A stretch of 54,205 nucleotides of DNA from NCBI GenBank assembly GCA_002695035.1, contig NZNU01000037.1, positions 1 to 54,205 on the forward strand, written 5' to 3'. Positions 7,606-16,252 of this stretch are shown here, piece by piece. Every line of letters starts with the position of its first letter. Position 1 is the first letter of the stretch. The DNA is from Micavibrio sp. (GTDB lineage Bacteria; Pseudomonadota; Alphaproteobacteria; Micavibrionales; Micavibrionaceae). Made by a program: the position numbers and the translations under genes. The notes under the pieces are model-generated. The model made no database searches. It had not been told where the DNA came from and saw only the letters and a program-made list of their open reading frames with translations.

Positions 7606-7764
7606 TTACATTTCACGGTAAACTTCGTTTGAAGTTTCTGTGATTTCTTCACCAGTATGTTCAATATCTTGTCCTGCGCCCGCCATTGTATGACAAGCAG
7701 CCATTGGTAGTGTAGCAGACAGAAGAAGAGCCGCGGCGAATAGAGGTTTCATAAATTTTAACAT
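7606..7764 (-). CDS. Entericidin-like small lipoprotein
   Basis: A 52-residue protein, shorter than common ORF cut-offs. It begins MLKFMKPLFAAALLLSA, has a lipobox PMAAC with the lipid-bearing cysteine at residue 24, and continues CHTMAGAGQDIEHTGEEI, which is the conserved T-x-x-G-x-G-x-D-I-x-x-x-G pattern of the EcnA/EcnB entericidin family (small envelope lipoproteins linked to stress and stationary phase). AAAGGA is well placed before ATG 7764, and a terminator follows the stop. An in-frame ATG five codons in is a minor alternative start. Confidence 0.85.
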   Translation of the reverse strand: MLKFMKPLFAAALLLSATLPMAACHTMAGAGQDIEHTGEEITETSNEVYREM

Positions 7765-7851
7765 GATGTTTTCCTTTCAGTTCGTTTTGAAGTATAACGG
7801 ATGGGCTGAAAAATAGTTCAAAATAAAAAAGATTTTTATCAGGTAAATCAA

Positions 7852-8835
7852 TTGAATAGCACAGATCGCATTATTCGCGCCATGCAAGGCGCTGTAGATA
7901 TCGTTAATGACAGCCCCCATCCGGTCAACAAAGTGTCGGCCTGTCTGTTCTTTGAAGATGACGCCATCTGCTCAACAAATTTATGGCCCGCTTCCATAGA
8001 CGAGAAGCTGGGGCGGGAAACGCGCATAGGTAACAGTAGCGGAACAGTTCACGCGGAAACAGCATGTATATTTAAATCTGATCAGGCTACTGATGGTGCC
8101 TCCATGGCCATTACAGATCCCTTTTGCCCAAATTGCGCCAAAAACATTGTCGAGGCCGGAATAAAATATGCCTATATAGACCATAAAGGGTTTGAAAAGG
8201 AGTTTTGGGGACGGCGTGCAGGCCATTTCAAAAATATGTCCATGGAAATAATGGCGCGTGGCGGAGTCTCAGTATATGAGGTCAACAGAAAGAATAAGGA
8301 CATCACAACGATATATGAACCTGCCCCCGACTATGTGCCTGCCGAAGACAGCCCGGTGGAGATAGAGCCTGAGACAAAAACCGAAACCGCTTTTGAGATG
8401 GTGATTACGCATAAATCGGCCTTGCATTATAATCGCAAAATTGCCGTAGCTCTTGCTGAAACAGCTTCAGGGGATGTATTCAGCCTATGCGTACGCGGTC
8501 ACGCCGTTATCGGGTATTCTATGAAAAAGGATTCCGATATTGACCACATGATGCAGGAAACAGGTAAATATTCTTTCATGCAAGAGCCGCTAAACCGCCT
8601 TCTTATTTATGCCAAGAGGAAAGGTTTTAAAATACTGGATGAATATATTTTCTGCTCTCAGGTGCCAACAGCACGTGAACAGGTCAATTTCATTGGCGCA
8701 GGATATAAGAAACTTAGTATTGGCGATGTCTTCCGCTCCCGTGACCAATCGGGCATAAAAGCCAGAACGCTATTGGAAAAACATGGGCTTATAGAATTCA
8801 GTTCTATTGATTTAAACCTTTCTCAGTATCGTTAG
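7852..8835 (+). CDS. Cytidine/deoxycytidylate deaminase-like protein with degenerate second half
   Basis: 327 residues from TTG 7852, preceded by CAGGTAA as ribosome site. The N-terminal domain has the zinc-deaminase signature: GTVHAETACIF (His67, catalytic Glu69) and DPFCPNCAKNIVEAGIKYAYI (Cys92, Cys95). An acidic linker (about 155-178) leads to a second domain whose IFCSQVPTAREQVNFIGAGY (267-284) parallels the first domain's Cys-x-x-Cys segment but keeps only one cysteine, and no HAE equivalent is present. This looks like a tandem deaminase with one inactive copy. The substrate (dCMP, cytidine or other) cannot be told. The Met at codon 11 is an alternative start. Confidence 0.7.
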   Translation: MNSTDRIIRAMQGAVDIVNDSPHPVNKVSACLFFEDDAICSTNLWPASIDEKLGRETRIGNSSGTVHAETACIFKSDQATDGASMAITDPFCPNCAKNIVEAGIKYAYIDHKGFEKEFWGRRAGHFKNMSMEIMARGGVSVYEVNRKNKDITTIYEPAPDYVPAEDSPVEIEPETKTETAFEMVITHKSALHYNRKIAVALAETASGDVFSLCVRGHAVIGYSMKKDSDIDHMMQETGKYSFMQEPLNRLLIYAKRKGFKILDEYIFCSQVPTAREQVNFIGAGYKKLSIGDVFRSRDQSGIKARTLLEKHGLIEFSSIDLNLSQYR

Positions 8836-8857
8836 ACGCAAACAGTTTTTTTCATAA

Positions 8858-8886
8858 TTGCAACCACCTCTTTTTCCTGCTACCTA
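8858..8886 (+). promoter_or_regulatory. Promoter of the membrane protein gene at 8894
   Basis: TTGCAA (8858-8863), 17 bases, TACCTA (8881-8886), then seven bases to ATG 8894. The -10 is weak but the spacing repeats that seen elsewhere in the window, and the TTG at 8858 belongs to the -35 box rather than being a start codon. Confidence 0.4.
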
Positions 8887-8893
8887 TTTAAAT

Positions 8894-9730
8894 ATGGAAA
8901 AAGAAACTACAAATTTCAGTCAAAAGCTGGGCCGCAGTATCAAGGAAACATCCCTTTCTGCCTCAGTCTGGTTTCCGACGGGGAATTTGTTACTGGCCCT
9001 GGATCAGGCAGAGCCAAGTGGTATTGCCCTTGCCGCAGGAACAACTGCGCTAACCACAATTACCAAAGCCATCAGCAGCTGGCGCGAAAAAGCCAGCTCA
9101 GTGTCTTTTAACGTCCTCGCCTCTGCAAATGCGTATCTTTGCGGTTCTGTTCTTTACAACGGTTTTACCGAAAATGGCGCCGATAAAATGATAACATTTG
9201 CAAATGAGGCTGCCCAGAATAGCTGGTTTGCAGCCTTTGCTTTTGGAGGATGGTCGGTGTGCCATTTTATCAATGGTTATCTTGATAAAAAGCGAGGAAG
9301 TCAGAATTACACAGTAAATGACTCGGACAAGGAAACCTTGTCTTTGGAAAAATACGAAAACTCACGGGATGTAATCAGCAGTATGTCAGGTGCAGCAGCG
9401 GTGCGCGCCAGTTTCCCGGAAGTCCTTGTTTTTGCTGTAGGTGGAGTGAGATCCTTGTTTAACAAAGCGTCCACAACTCTTACACCGAAAAACTGGCGCG
9501 AATATTTTAACAAGCATATGACTACACCACGATTGTTTTCAGCCACTTACATAGTAACGGCCAGCAGCGGTATCGCGAGCGGAGACAGCTCAACCGCGTT
9601 GGCAGCCATGTTTGCGTGGGCGGCGGGACAAGTCCTGATGGAGCCGGAGAAAAACAGCACAGTTCTGTCAGATATAAAATCGTTACGCAAAGAAAAAACC
9701 GCCGCAAATGCGACGGTTTCTCCTGATTAA
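8894..9730 (+). CDS. Orphan multi-pass membrane protein
   Basis: 278 residues; no family recognised. Hydrophobic, alanine/glycine-rich segments occur around TGNLLLALDQ to ITKAI, NVLASANAYLCGSVLYNG, WFAAFAFGGWSVCHFIN, the PEVLVFAVGGVRSLF region, and IVTASSGIASGD to AAMFAWAAGQVLM. A polar stretch (KKRGSQNYTVNDSDKETLS) splits the protein in two, and two halves of similar length may be related. ATG 8894 is chosen over TTG 8858 because a promoter fits between them. Its last codons overlap a hairpin that serves as terminator for the convergent sucB. Confidence 0.55.
   Translation: MEKETTNFSQKLGRSIKETSLSASVWFPTGNLLLALDQAEPSGIALAAGTTALTTITKAISSWREKASSVSFNVLASANAYLCGSVLYNGFTENGADKMITFANEAAQNSWFAAFAFGGWSVCHFINGYLDKKRGSQNYTVNDSDKETLSLEKYENSRDVISSMSGAAAVRASFPEVLVFAVGGVRSLFNKASTTLTPKNWREYFNKHMTTPRLFSATYIVTASSGIASGDSSTALAAMFAWAAGQVLMEPEKNSTVLSDIKSLRKEKTAANATVSPD
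9696..9719 (-). terminator. Terminator of sucB, inside the end of the convergent gene
   Basis: AAACCG(C)CGCA pairs with TGCG(A)CGGTTT (9696-9719), with one mismatch that becomes G-U in minus-strand RNA, followed by TTTTTT on the minus strand. It lies about 20 bases after the sucB stop and within the final codons of the plus-strand gene. Confidence 0.7.
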
Positions 9731-9737
9731 ATACTTA

Positions 9738-11027
9738 TTACAAGTCAAGCAACAGGCGCTGCGGATCTTCCAAAGCTTCCTTAATACGGACAAGGAAAGA
9801 TACACTTTCGCGGCCATCAATGATGCGGTGATCATAGGACATGGCCAGATACATCATTGGGCGTGCCTCAATAGATCCATCGGGCATAACCATCGGACGC
9901 TGCTGAATTTTATGCATTCCTAAAATCGCTGATTGCGGACGATTCAGAATTGGTGTGGACATGAGAGAACCAAATACACCGCCATTTGTGACAGTAAATG
10001 TGCCGCCTTGCATATCTTCCATCGCAATTTTTCCATCGCGCGCCTTACCGGCCAGATCCATAATATCTTTTTCAATCTGAGCCATAGATTTTGTATCACA
10101 ATCGCGAATGACCGGTACAAGCAGGCCTTGCGGTGTTGAAACGGCAACGCCGACATCATAGAAATTTTTATAAACAATCTCGTCACCGTCAATTTCAGCA
10201 TTTACGCTTGGAAATTCTTTCAGTGCGTTGACTGCGGCCTTAACAAAAAAGGCCATGAAGCCCATCTTCACGCCGTGCTTTTTCTCAAAAAGCTCTTTGT
10301 AGCTTTTGCGCACATCCATAATGGCGCTCATATCAACTTCATTAAAAGTTGTCAGGATTGCAGCCGTGCTCTGTGCTTCTTTGAGGCGCTCGGCAATGCG
10401 CTGACGCAAGCGGGTCATGCGGACACGCTCTTCACGTGGCCCCTGATCAGCAGAGTTGCTTACCTGATGTGTTGAGACAGCTTTATGTGCAGGTGTTTTC
10501 GCAATATCTTCTTTATTGCCACCATCTTCCATATGCGCCAAGACATCACCTTTAGTAATACGTCCGTCCTTGCCTGTGCCCTTAATTTTGGACGCATCAA
10601 GCTTGTTATCATTTACAATTTTGCGTACAGCAGGTGATAAGGCCTCATTTGTGTCGCCTTCTTCTGTATCATTCTTTGCATCACCCTTATCATTTGCACC
10701 GGCCTTGAGACCTTCAGGCGTCTTATCAGTCGTTTCCTTATCTGATTTTTCAGTTTTGGAGGACGTATTGGCTGCTGATTTTGAGCCAGAAGCACCCGCC
10801 TCAATCTCACCCAGAACGGTATCAACCTCAACATTTTCACCTTCTGCAACCGTGATTTTAGCAATCACACCGCTTTCAGGCGCATTAACTTCCAAAGTCA
10901 CCTTATCGGTCTCAAGCTCAACAATCGGCTCATCAGCCTGCACTTCATCGCCTTCTTTTTTAAGCCATTGGGCAACGGTTGCCTCGGTTACGGATTCACC
11001 AAGTGTGGGCACTTTAATCGCGGTCAT
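9738..11027 (-). CDS. sucB: Dihydrolipoyllysine succinyltransferase, E2 of 2-oxoglutarate dehydrogenase
   Basis: 429 residues in the standard E2 order: lipoyl domain (1-78) with the lipoylated lysine in ETDKVTLEV (Lys42); an acidic/Ala-Ser-Lys linker; the peripheral-subunit-binding domain [20 protein letters not shown] then [15 protein letters not shown]; a second linker; and the catalytic domain with the active-site [12 protein letters not shown] near the C-terminus. It transfers succinyl groups from SucA-generated succinyl-dihydrolipoamide to CoA. AAAGGAT precedes the ATG. sucA lies upstream on the same strand but is separated by two orphan genes, one of them opposite. No lpd (E3) gene is in the window. 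Confidence 0.96.
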   Translation of the reverse strand: MTAIKVPTLGESVTEATVAQWLKKEGDEVQADEPIVELETDKVTLEVNAPESGVIAKITVAEGENVEVDTVLGEIEAGASGSKSAANTSSKTEKSDKETTDKTPEGLKAGANDKGDAKNDTEEGDTNEALSPAVRKIVNDNKLDASKIKGTGKDGRITKGDVLAHMEDGGNKEDIAKTPAHKAVSTHQVSNSADQGPREERVRMTRLRQRIAERLKEAQSTAAILTTFNEVDMSAIMDVRKSYKELFEKKHGVKMGFMAFFVKAAVNALKEFPSVNAEIDGDEIVYKNFYDVGVAVSTPQGLLVPVIRDCDTKSMAQIEKDIMDLAGKARDGKIAMEDMQGGTFTVTNGGVFGSLMSTPILNRPQSAILGMHKIQQRPMVMPDGSIEARPMMYLAMSYDHRIIDGRESVSFLVRIKEALEDPQRLLLDL

Positions 11028-11146
11028 GTGATATTTATCCTTTAAATCTGTATGTTCAAAAACATTTTATACGTGCTTAATGTGGCCTGATTGGCCTGAA
11101 AAATCAACCGTGAAAACATGATTTTGCTTAAGAAAGACTAAATATT

Positions 11147-12154
11147 TCAGCCCCAGCGCGCCTTGAAAATATCTGATGGAGCATGCGTTGAAACCTGACG
11201 AGAATCATTCACACTCATATTCCAGGCAATCGAGCCATTATCCAGTTTTGTTTCTCGTACCATACCCATAACGCTATAAGTGCCGGCCTTTGAAAACAGG
11301 TTTTGCAATGCCCCGTCATAAAGAGAATCAACATGGATATAAGGTAAGATAAATTTTTTTTCATCGCGGCCACGTTTACTAAGAAAAATCGCGCGTCCCT
11401 TGACCGAAAATTTATCTTCAAAAAAATCAGCTTCTTTGGGCTTATCGACGTGTATTTCCACAATACGTGGTTCGCCATGATAGGTTTTTTGTCCGCGATG
11501 CGAGGCCAGCTTCTCCTGTAGGCGTCCGAAGCGGCTATTTTCGTAACCATGGCGTGGGAAGCCAAGGCGTATGATAAAATCTTTAAAGCGCATCACACGA
11601 TGGCCAACAATAACATAACTGTCATTTAATCGCCCGCGGTCTTCCTTTTGCATGGCGTCTATAAAATCCTGCACAGATTCCATGCTTTTCGGGGTCAGAC
11701 TACGAAAGCTGTCACCTGTTTCATTGAGATGCAGAATGGCTTGACGGGGATTAAGCTTGCCACCTTTTTCTACGGCATAAGCCGCGCCCTTATTAAAGGC
11801 GTTTCTGGCATCTGGTATATTTAAGTGAAACCGGAAACCGCGGCTTTGATCATATTCAGTACGATCCCCGTCATCTTCGGGATTGGGCATTTTGCAGGTA
11901 ATAGAATGCCTTTGGCCCGGTTTTAGCGAGAAATGCTCGGACGCGCCGCGCAAGGATGATGAGCCGCCGCGAAAAACAGAGCCTGAATGATAATAAAGCG
12001 AAGCACTACAGGACATGCAGTGCAGATGATCCTTATGGATTTGTGGATCATAAGGGACGGTATGCGCCTCCCATGCCGAACCCGGCAAGCGCACAGGTGT
12101 CGGGTCGTATTGCCCGTCTTTTATATATCTTGCCCGCGTCAAAGTAACTGACAT
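11147..12154 (-). CDS. Orphan protein with possible zinc-binding N-terminus
   Basis: 335 residues, no signal peptide, no recognised family. The N-terminal part contains HLHCMSCSASLYYH (Cys46, Cys49) and later RHSITCKM (His83, Cys87), a C-x2-C ... H-x3-C spacing that could bind zinc. The remaining two thirds mix basic segments (VIVGHRVMRFKDFIIRLGFP, KFSVKGRAIFLSKRGRDEKK) with predicted strands, suggestive of nucleic-acid contact but not diagnostic. AAAGG precedes ATG 12154, and TTGACA with a GATAAA-like -10 lies farther upstream. It sits between sucA and sucB and is read in the same direction, 119 bases before the sucB start. Confidence 0.5.
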   Translation of the reverse strand: MSVTLTRARYIKDGQYDPTPVRLPGSAWEAHTVPYDPQIHKDHLHCMSCSASLYYHSGSVFRGGSSSLRGASEHFSLKPGQRHSITCKMPNPEDDGDRTEYDQSRGFRFHLNIPDARNAFNKGAAYAVEKGGKLNPRQAILHLNETGDSFRSLTPKSMESVQDFIDAMQKEDRGRLNDSYVIVGHRVMRFKDFIIRLGFPRHGYENSRFGRLQEKLASHRGQKTYHGEPRIVEIHVDKPKEADFFEDKFSVKGRAIFLSKRGRDEKKFILPYIHVDSLYDGALQNLFSKAGTYSVMGMVRETKLDNGSIAWNMSVNDSRQVSTHAPSDIFKARWG

Positions 12155-12258
12155 ATATAAATACCTTTATCGTTAAATCGATTTGAGTTATGTCAATTTT
12201 TTAACTCTTTGTCAAGATTATTAGAGTAATTTAGCAGAATATAACAAGAGGATTTTTT

Positions 12259-12654
12259 ATGGATTATACATCTAAAGAAGATTTCAGAGCCTCCGCCGAG
12301 GGCATCGAGGTGAGAGGGAAAACATGGGACAACGATGCTTTTTCCAATGTTCACGATAAAATTTCCACCTATCTGGAAGCAGGCGATAATACAGATGCTT
12401 TTAGAGCCGCCTTAAAAAACCCCGCATTTCCTGAAAATGGGCTTAGAGATGCAAATATCGAAAACCCGGCACAGGCATTGAAAAGCATGAGAGACCACGG
12501 TCTTTTACAAGAAAACGGATGTATACCTCTTGGAATTCAGGAGGTTGGAAAGGCGATGTTAAGCAAGGCGCCTTCACAGAAATCTGTACAACCTGAAAAT
12601 AATGGTTTTAAAGAAACAACACTTCACAAAATTGCAAGAATGCCCGGCACTTAA
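12259..12654 (+). CDS. Orphan small acidic protein
   Basis: 131 residues, soluble, mostly helical in appearance, no recognised family. The ribosome site AAGAGGA lies seven bases before ATG 12259. The sequence has a short repeat-like usage of Asn-Pro (KNPAFPENGLRD, IENPAQALKSMRDHG). The gene is transcribed against the suc genes, between the 335-residue orphan and sucA, and ends in a hairpin that overlaps its stop codon. Confidence 0.5.
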   Translation: MDYTSKEDFRASAEGIEVRGKTWDNDAFSNVHDKISTYLEAGDNTDAFRAALKNPAFPENGLRDANIENPAQALKSMRDHGLLQENGCIPLGIQEVGKAMLSKAPSQKSVQPENNGFKETTLHKIARMPGT

Positions 12655-12670
12655 ATTCCTGCCAGGCATT
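12639..12670 (+). terminator. Hairpin terminator between the orphan at 12259 and sucA
   Basis: AATGCCCGGCA (12639-12649) pairs with TGCCAGGCATT (12660-12670) with one mismatch, spans the plus-strand stop codon, and is followed on the plus strand by TTGTTTCTATTTT. The T-rich tail is weaker on the minus strand, where it could still serve sucA. Confidence 0.6.
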
Positions 12671-12676
12671 TTGTTT

Positions 12677-15604
12677 CTATTTTCCTTTTAAAGCCTCTTC
12701 AACCAGACGGGTCTGTTCCTCAACATGCTTGCTGTGCAAACCAGTCGCGGGTGCTGCCGCCGCCTCACGTCCGACATAGCGGGCGCGTGTATTTTTCAGC
12801 TTGGCCTCAGTTAGAACCTCTTCTAAAAGTGGATCTGTGAAGAACCAGTATCCCTGGTTTTTCGGCTCTTCCTGACACCAGATGAATTCAGCATTTTTAT
12901 ACTGGGAAAGCTCCTCAACAAGCGCTTTATGCGGGAACGGGTAAAGCTGTTCAACACGCAAGATAAGGACATCATCAATGCCTAGCTCTTCACGTTTTTC
13001 AAACAGATCATAATAAACCTTACCCGTACAAAGAATAACGCGCTTCATTTTCTCCGGTTTGACAAGATTATCCATGGCATCATCCCATAGAACCCTGTGG
13101 AATGTGCTGCCTTCCGTCATCATAGACGCAGGTGATACAGCCAATTTATGACGCAGCAGTGATTTTGGCGTCATAATAATCAAAGGCTTCCTGAAATCAC
13201 GGTGCATCTGGCGACGCAATGCGTGGAAATAGTTCGCAGGCGTTGTCAGGTTACAAACCTGCATATTGTCTTCCGCACAAAGTTGTAAGAAACGCTCAGG
13301 CCTTGCGGAGGAGTGTTCAGGCCCCTGCCCTTCAAACCCATGTGGCAGCAACATTGTCAAACCCGACATACGCAGCCATTTAGTCTCGCCAGAGGCTATG
13401 AACTGGTCAATGATAACCTGCGCTCCGTTCACAAAGTCTCCGAATTGCGCTTCCCAGCATACCAATGTATTCGGATCTGACAGAGAGTATCCATATTCAA
13501 AGCCAAGAACCGCAAATTCCGACAAAGGGGAATCATGGAATTCAGCATTTGGCTGACCATCTTTTACGTGTTGCAGGGGGATGTATTTTTCTTCTGTTTT
13601 TTGGTCATATAAAATTGCGTGGCGCTGTGAAAATGTTCCACGACCCACATCCTGACCGGAAAGACGTACAGCAAAATTTTCATCCAGCAATGTTCCAAAG
13701 GCTGCGGCTTCTGCAGTGGCCCAGTCAAACCCTTCACCACTTTCAAACATCTTTGCCTTGGCTTTAAGCTGGCGGTCAATTTTTGAATTCAGGTTGAAAT
13801 CATCCGGAACTGTGGTCAGGGTTTCACCGACACGCTTTAACGTCTTTTTGCTAACAGCCGTATTTCCGCGTCGCGCATCACCCGATGCCGTTTTAAGTCC
13901 CGACCATGCACCTTCCAGCCAGTCGGCCTTATTCGGTTTATAGCTTTTCGTGGCTTCAAATGCTTTCTCAAGATATTCGTTAAACTCAGCCATCATTTCA
14001 TCGGCTTCATCGTCCGAAATGACACCCTCTCCCATCAGGCTTTGCGCATATTGTGAGCGTGTTGTTTCCTGACCCTTAATCTTTTTATACATGATTGGCT
14101 GTGTGAAGGATGGTTCGTCACCTTCGTTGTGACCGTGGCGGCGGTAGCACATCATATCAATCACGATGTCTTTTTTAAATTCCTGACGGAATTCAGTGGC
14201 AATCCGCGCGACATGAACAACCGCTTCAGGGTCATCTCCATTTACATGGAAGATAGGTGCAGAAAGCATCTTTGCAACATCTGTCGGATAAGGTCCTGAG
14301 CGTCCGTATTTCGGCATTGTGGTAAAGCCGATCTGGTTATTAATAACAATATGAATTGTTCCGCCGACACGATAGCCGGGCAGTTCTGATATCATAAGTG
14401 TTTCCGCAACAACACCCTGACCCGCAAAGGCAGCGTCCCCGTGGAGAAGCAAAGGCAAAATCTCGCTGGATTCTTTATCGTCAATTTGCACCTGTTTGGC
14501 ACGAACTTTACCGATAACAACCGGGTTCACACATTCAAGGTGAGACGGGTTGGCTGTCAAAGACAGGTGAATTGTATTGCCGTCAAAGTCACGATCTGTC
14601 GATGTTCCTATATGGTATTTCACATCACCGGAGCCTTGAACATTATCGGGATTGGAAGGTTTGCCCTGAAACTGTGCAAAAAGCGCGGTAAAAGGCATAC
14701 CCATAACATTTGTCAATACGTTAAGGCGACCACGGTGGGCCATGCCGATGACAATTTCTTTTAATCCCATCTGACCACCACGTTTCATGATCTGCTCAAT
14801 TGCAGGGATTAGGGATTCACCCCCATCAAGACCAAAGCGTTTTGTGCCTGTGTATTTGGTATTTAAAAACTTCTCCAGCCCTTCTGCCGCAGTCAGTCTT
14901 TGCAAAATGGCACGTTTTCCGTTTTCGGTAAAATCAGTGTGGTTGCGAGGGGCCTCAATACGCTTTTGTATCCAGGCCTTTTCTTCCGGATCTGTCAGGT
15001 GCATAAACTCAACACCTATTGTTCCGCAATATGTCTCACGAAGGATATTTAAAATTTCGCTCAATGTTGCGTAATCACGCCCCAAAACGCCATTAATAAA
15101 TATTTCACGGTTATAATCACTGCTGGTGAAGCCATAATGCCCGGGATCAAGCTCAGGGTAATCCTTCGTCTCCTTTAATTCCAGCGGATCAAGGTGAGAT
15201 ATGAGATGACCACGCACCCTGTAAGCACGGATCAGCATCAGAGCGGCTATAGAATCAGAGGCCATACTCTGCAACTCTTCAGTAGAAAGCCCATCAGGTG
15301 CGTTGATATTTGCGGGCTTATTTTGGCCTTCCATCACTGTTGCCACATCATCTTCAGCTGACATATGCGCAAAACTGCGATTACCGCGCTTGTTCTCAGA
15401 TGGCGTCCAGCTTGCTCCGTTCAACTCGTGCAAAAGCGCGGCCTCATCATCATTTAAATCACCGAAAAAATCGCTCCAGCTTTTATCAACCAAATTGGCG
15501 TTTACCTTATATTGCGCATAAAGATGCGCGATATATTCGGCATTCACCCCGTTTAGAAACATGGATATATCTTTGGTTTTTGAAGCAGAAGACGATGAAG
15601 ACAT
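12677..15604 (-). CDS. sucA: 2-oxoglutarate dehydrogenase E1 component
   Basis: 975 residues, typical for the thiamine-diphosphate E1 of the TCA complex. After the N-terminal SWSDFFGDL segment come the E1 motifs MAHRGRLNVL, LHGDAAFAGQGVVAE, INNQIGFTT, YRRHGHNEGDEP, and in the C-terminal half LLPHGFEGQGPEHSSARPER and WCQEEPKNQGYW. It decarboxylates 2-oxoglutarate and succinylates the lipoyl arm of SucB. AAGG sits nine bases before ATG 15604. Upstream on the same strand are two paralogous small proteins (15673-16825), 68 bases from the sucA start, which may share its transcript. Confidence 0.97.
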   Translation of the reverse strand: MSSSSSASKTKDISMFLNGVNAEYIAHLYAQYKVNANLVDKSWSDFFGDLNDDEAALLHELNGASWTPSENKRGNRSFAHMSAEDDVATVMEGQNKPANINAPDGLSTEELQSMASDSIAALMLIRAYRVRGHLISHLDPLELKETKDYPELDPGHYGFTSSDYNREIFINGVLGRDYATLSEILNILRETYCGTIGVEFMHLTDPEEKAWIQKRIEAPRNHTDFTENGKRAILQRLTAAEGLEKFLNTKYTGTKRFGLDGGESLIPAIEQIMKRGGQMGLKEIVIGMAHRGRLNVLTNVMGMPFTALFAQFQGKPSNPDNVQGSGDVKYHIGTSTDRDFDGNTIHLSLTANPSHLECVNPVVIGKVRAKQVQIDDKESSEILPLLLHGDAAFAGQGVVAETLMISELPGYRVGGTIHIVINNQIGFTTMPKYGRSGPYPTDVAKMLSAPIFHVNGDDPEAVVHVARIATEFRQEFKKDIVIDMMCYRRHGHNEGDEPSFTQPIMYKKIKGQETTRSQYAQSLMGEGVISDDEADEMMAEFNEYLEKAFEATKSYKPNKADWLEGAWSGLKTASGDARRGNTAVSKKTLKRVGETLTTVPDDFNLNSKIDRQLKAKAKMFESGEGFDWATAEAAAFGTLLDENFAVRLSGQDVGRGTFSQRHAILYDQKTEEKYIPLQHVKDGQPNAEFHDSPLSEFAVLGFEYGYSLSDPNTLVCWEAQFGDFVNGAQVIIDQFIASGETKWLRMSGLTMLLPHGFEGQGPEHSSARPERFLQLCAEDNMQVCNLTTPANYFHALRRQMHRDFRKPLIIMTPKSLLRHKLAVSPASMMTEGSTFHRVLWDDAMDNLVKPEKMKRVILCTGKVYYDLFEKREELGIDDVLILRVEQLYPFPHKALVEELSQYKNAEFIWCQEEPKNQGYWFFTDPLLEEVLTEAKLKNTRARYVGREAAAAPATGLHSKHVEEQTRLVEEALKGK

Positions 15605-15672
15605 GTAAGTACCTTATACGTTATATTTTTTTAAAAGAGTTTATATAAAAAACCCGTTACAGGGCTTAATTT

Positions 15673-16230
15673 TTATACATTACGTAAGGCATTTGCAAGC
15701 TCTGACAACGCATTATCTTCAGCCGGGGAAATATTCATTTCCTCGTAAAGTTTGCGATTGGAAATGCGCGCAAAGAAATTGGCAACTTTTTCAACAAACA
15801 CGTCATAATCCATGCCATGATTAACGTCGGTATGATATTCGTCTTCCTGATAAGCTTTTGCAACATCTGTTGCGACCTGCATACACGCGCCTTTGAAAGC
15901 ATCGAGTTCTTGCTGGGATGCGGCAGCCTTTAACATGCGGGCAACAATTGCGGCTTCTGCGACAGCATTATCCGATTCCGCCTTCCATTGCGCATGATAT
16001 CCGGACTGAGATACGGCATTGTCTGCCATTTCCTTTATCAAAGGAAACGCTTTATAGGTTTTTGCCATCTTCTCAAGAACATTATAAAGCTGGGCCTCTT
16101 CAGCCACGTCAGAGCCATGGTCACTTTCACCGGCATCATCGGCATGCGACATCCATATACCTATCTTATAAAAAAGGCCGCTAAGTTGAAATTGCTGGTC
16201 GGGTGTGAATTTTGAAAGTTCGAGTGTCAC
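15673..16230 (-). CDS. Orphan protein, TerB-like paralogue A
   Basis: 185 residues, mostly alpha-helical, no signal peptide. It is homologous to the next gene upstream: FYKIGIWMSHADDAGESDHG matches PYRVGLWMSLADGTGGNASD, AFKGACMQVATDVAKAYQED matches AFKSNLIEIGYNVALAYREF, and the C-termini share NISPAEDNALSELANAL / NISAREREALRQLGESL. The acidic loop after a hydrophobic helix resembles the TerB/tellurite-resistance fold in pattern only; the assignment is inference. It begins 22 bases after the stop of its paralogue and precedes sucA by 68 bases. Confidence 0.6.
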   Translation of the reverse strand: MTLELSKFTPDQQFQLSGLFYKIGIWMSHADDAGESDHGSDVAEEAQLYNVLEKMAKTYKAFPLIKEMADNAVSQSGYHAQWKAESDNAVAEAAIVARMLKAAASQQELDAFKGACMQVATDVAKAYQEDEYHTDVNHGMDYDVFVEKVANFFARISNRKLYEEMNISPAEDNALSELANALRNV

Positions 16231-16252
16231 TATACTGCCTTATATTTTCTCA

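Noticed and set aside
10516-11031. Plus-strand frame of 171 codons opposite the start of sucB, rich in Ser/Pro/Thr.
   Set aside because: It is the antisense shadow of the sucB lipoyl domain and linker; the low-complexity content follows from the linker.
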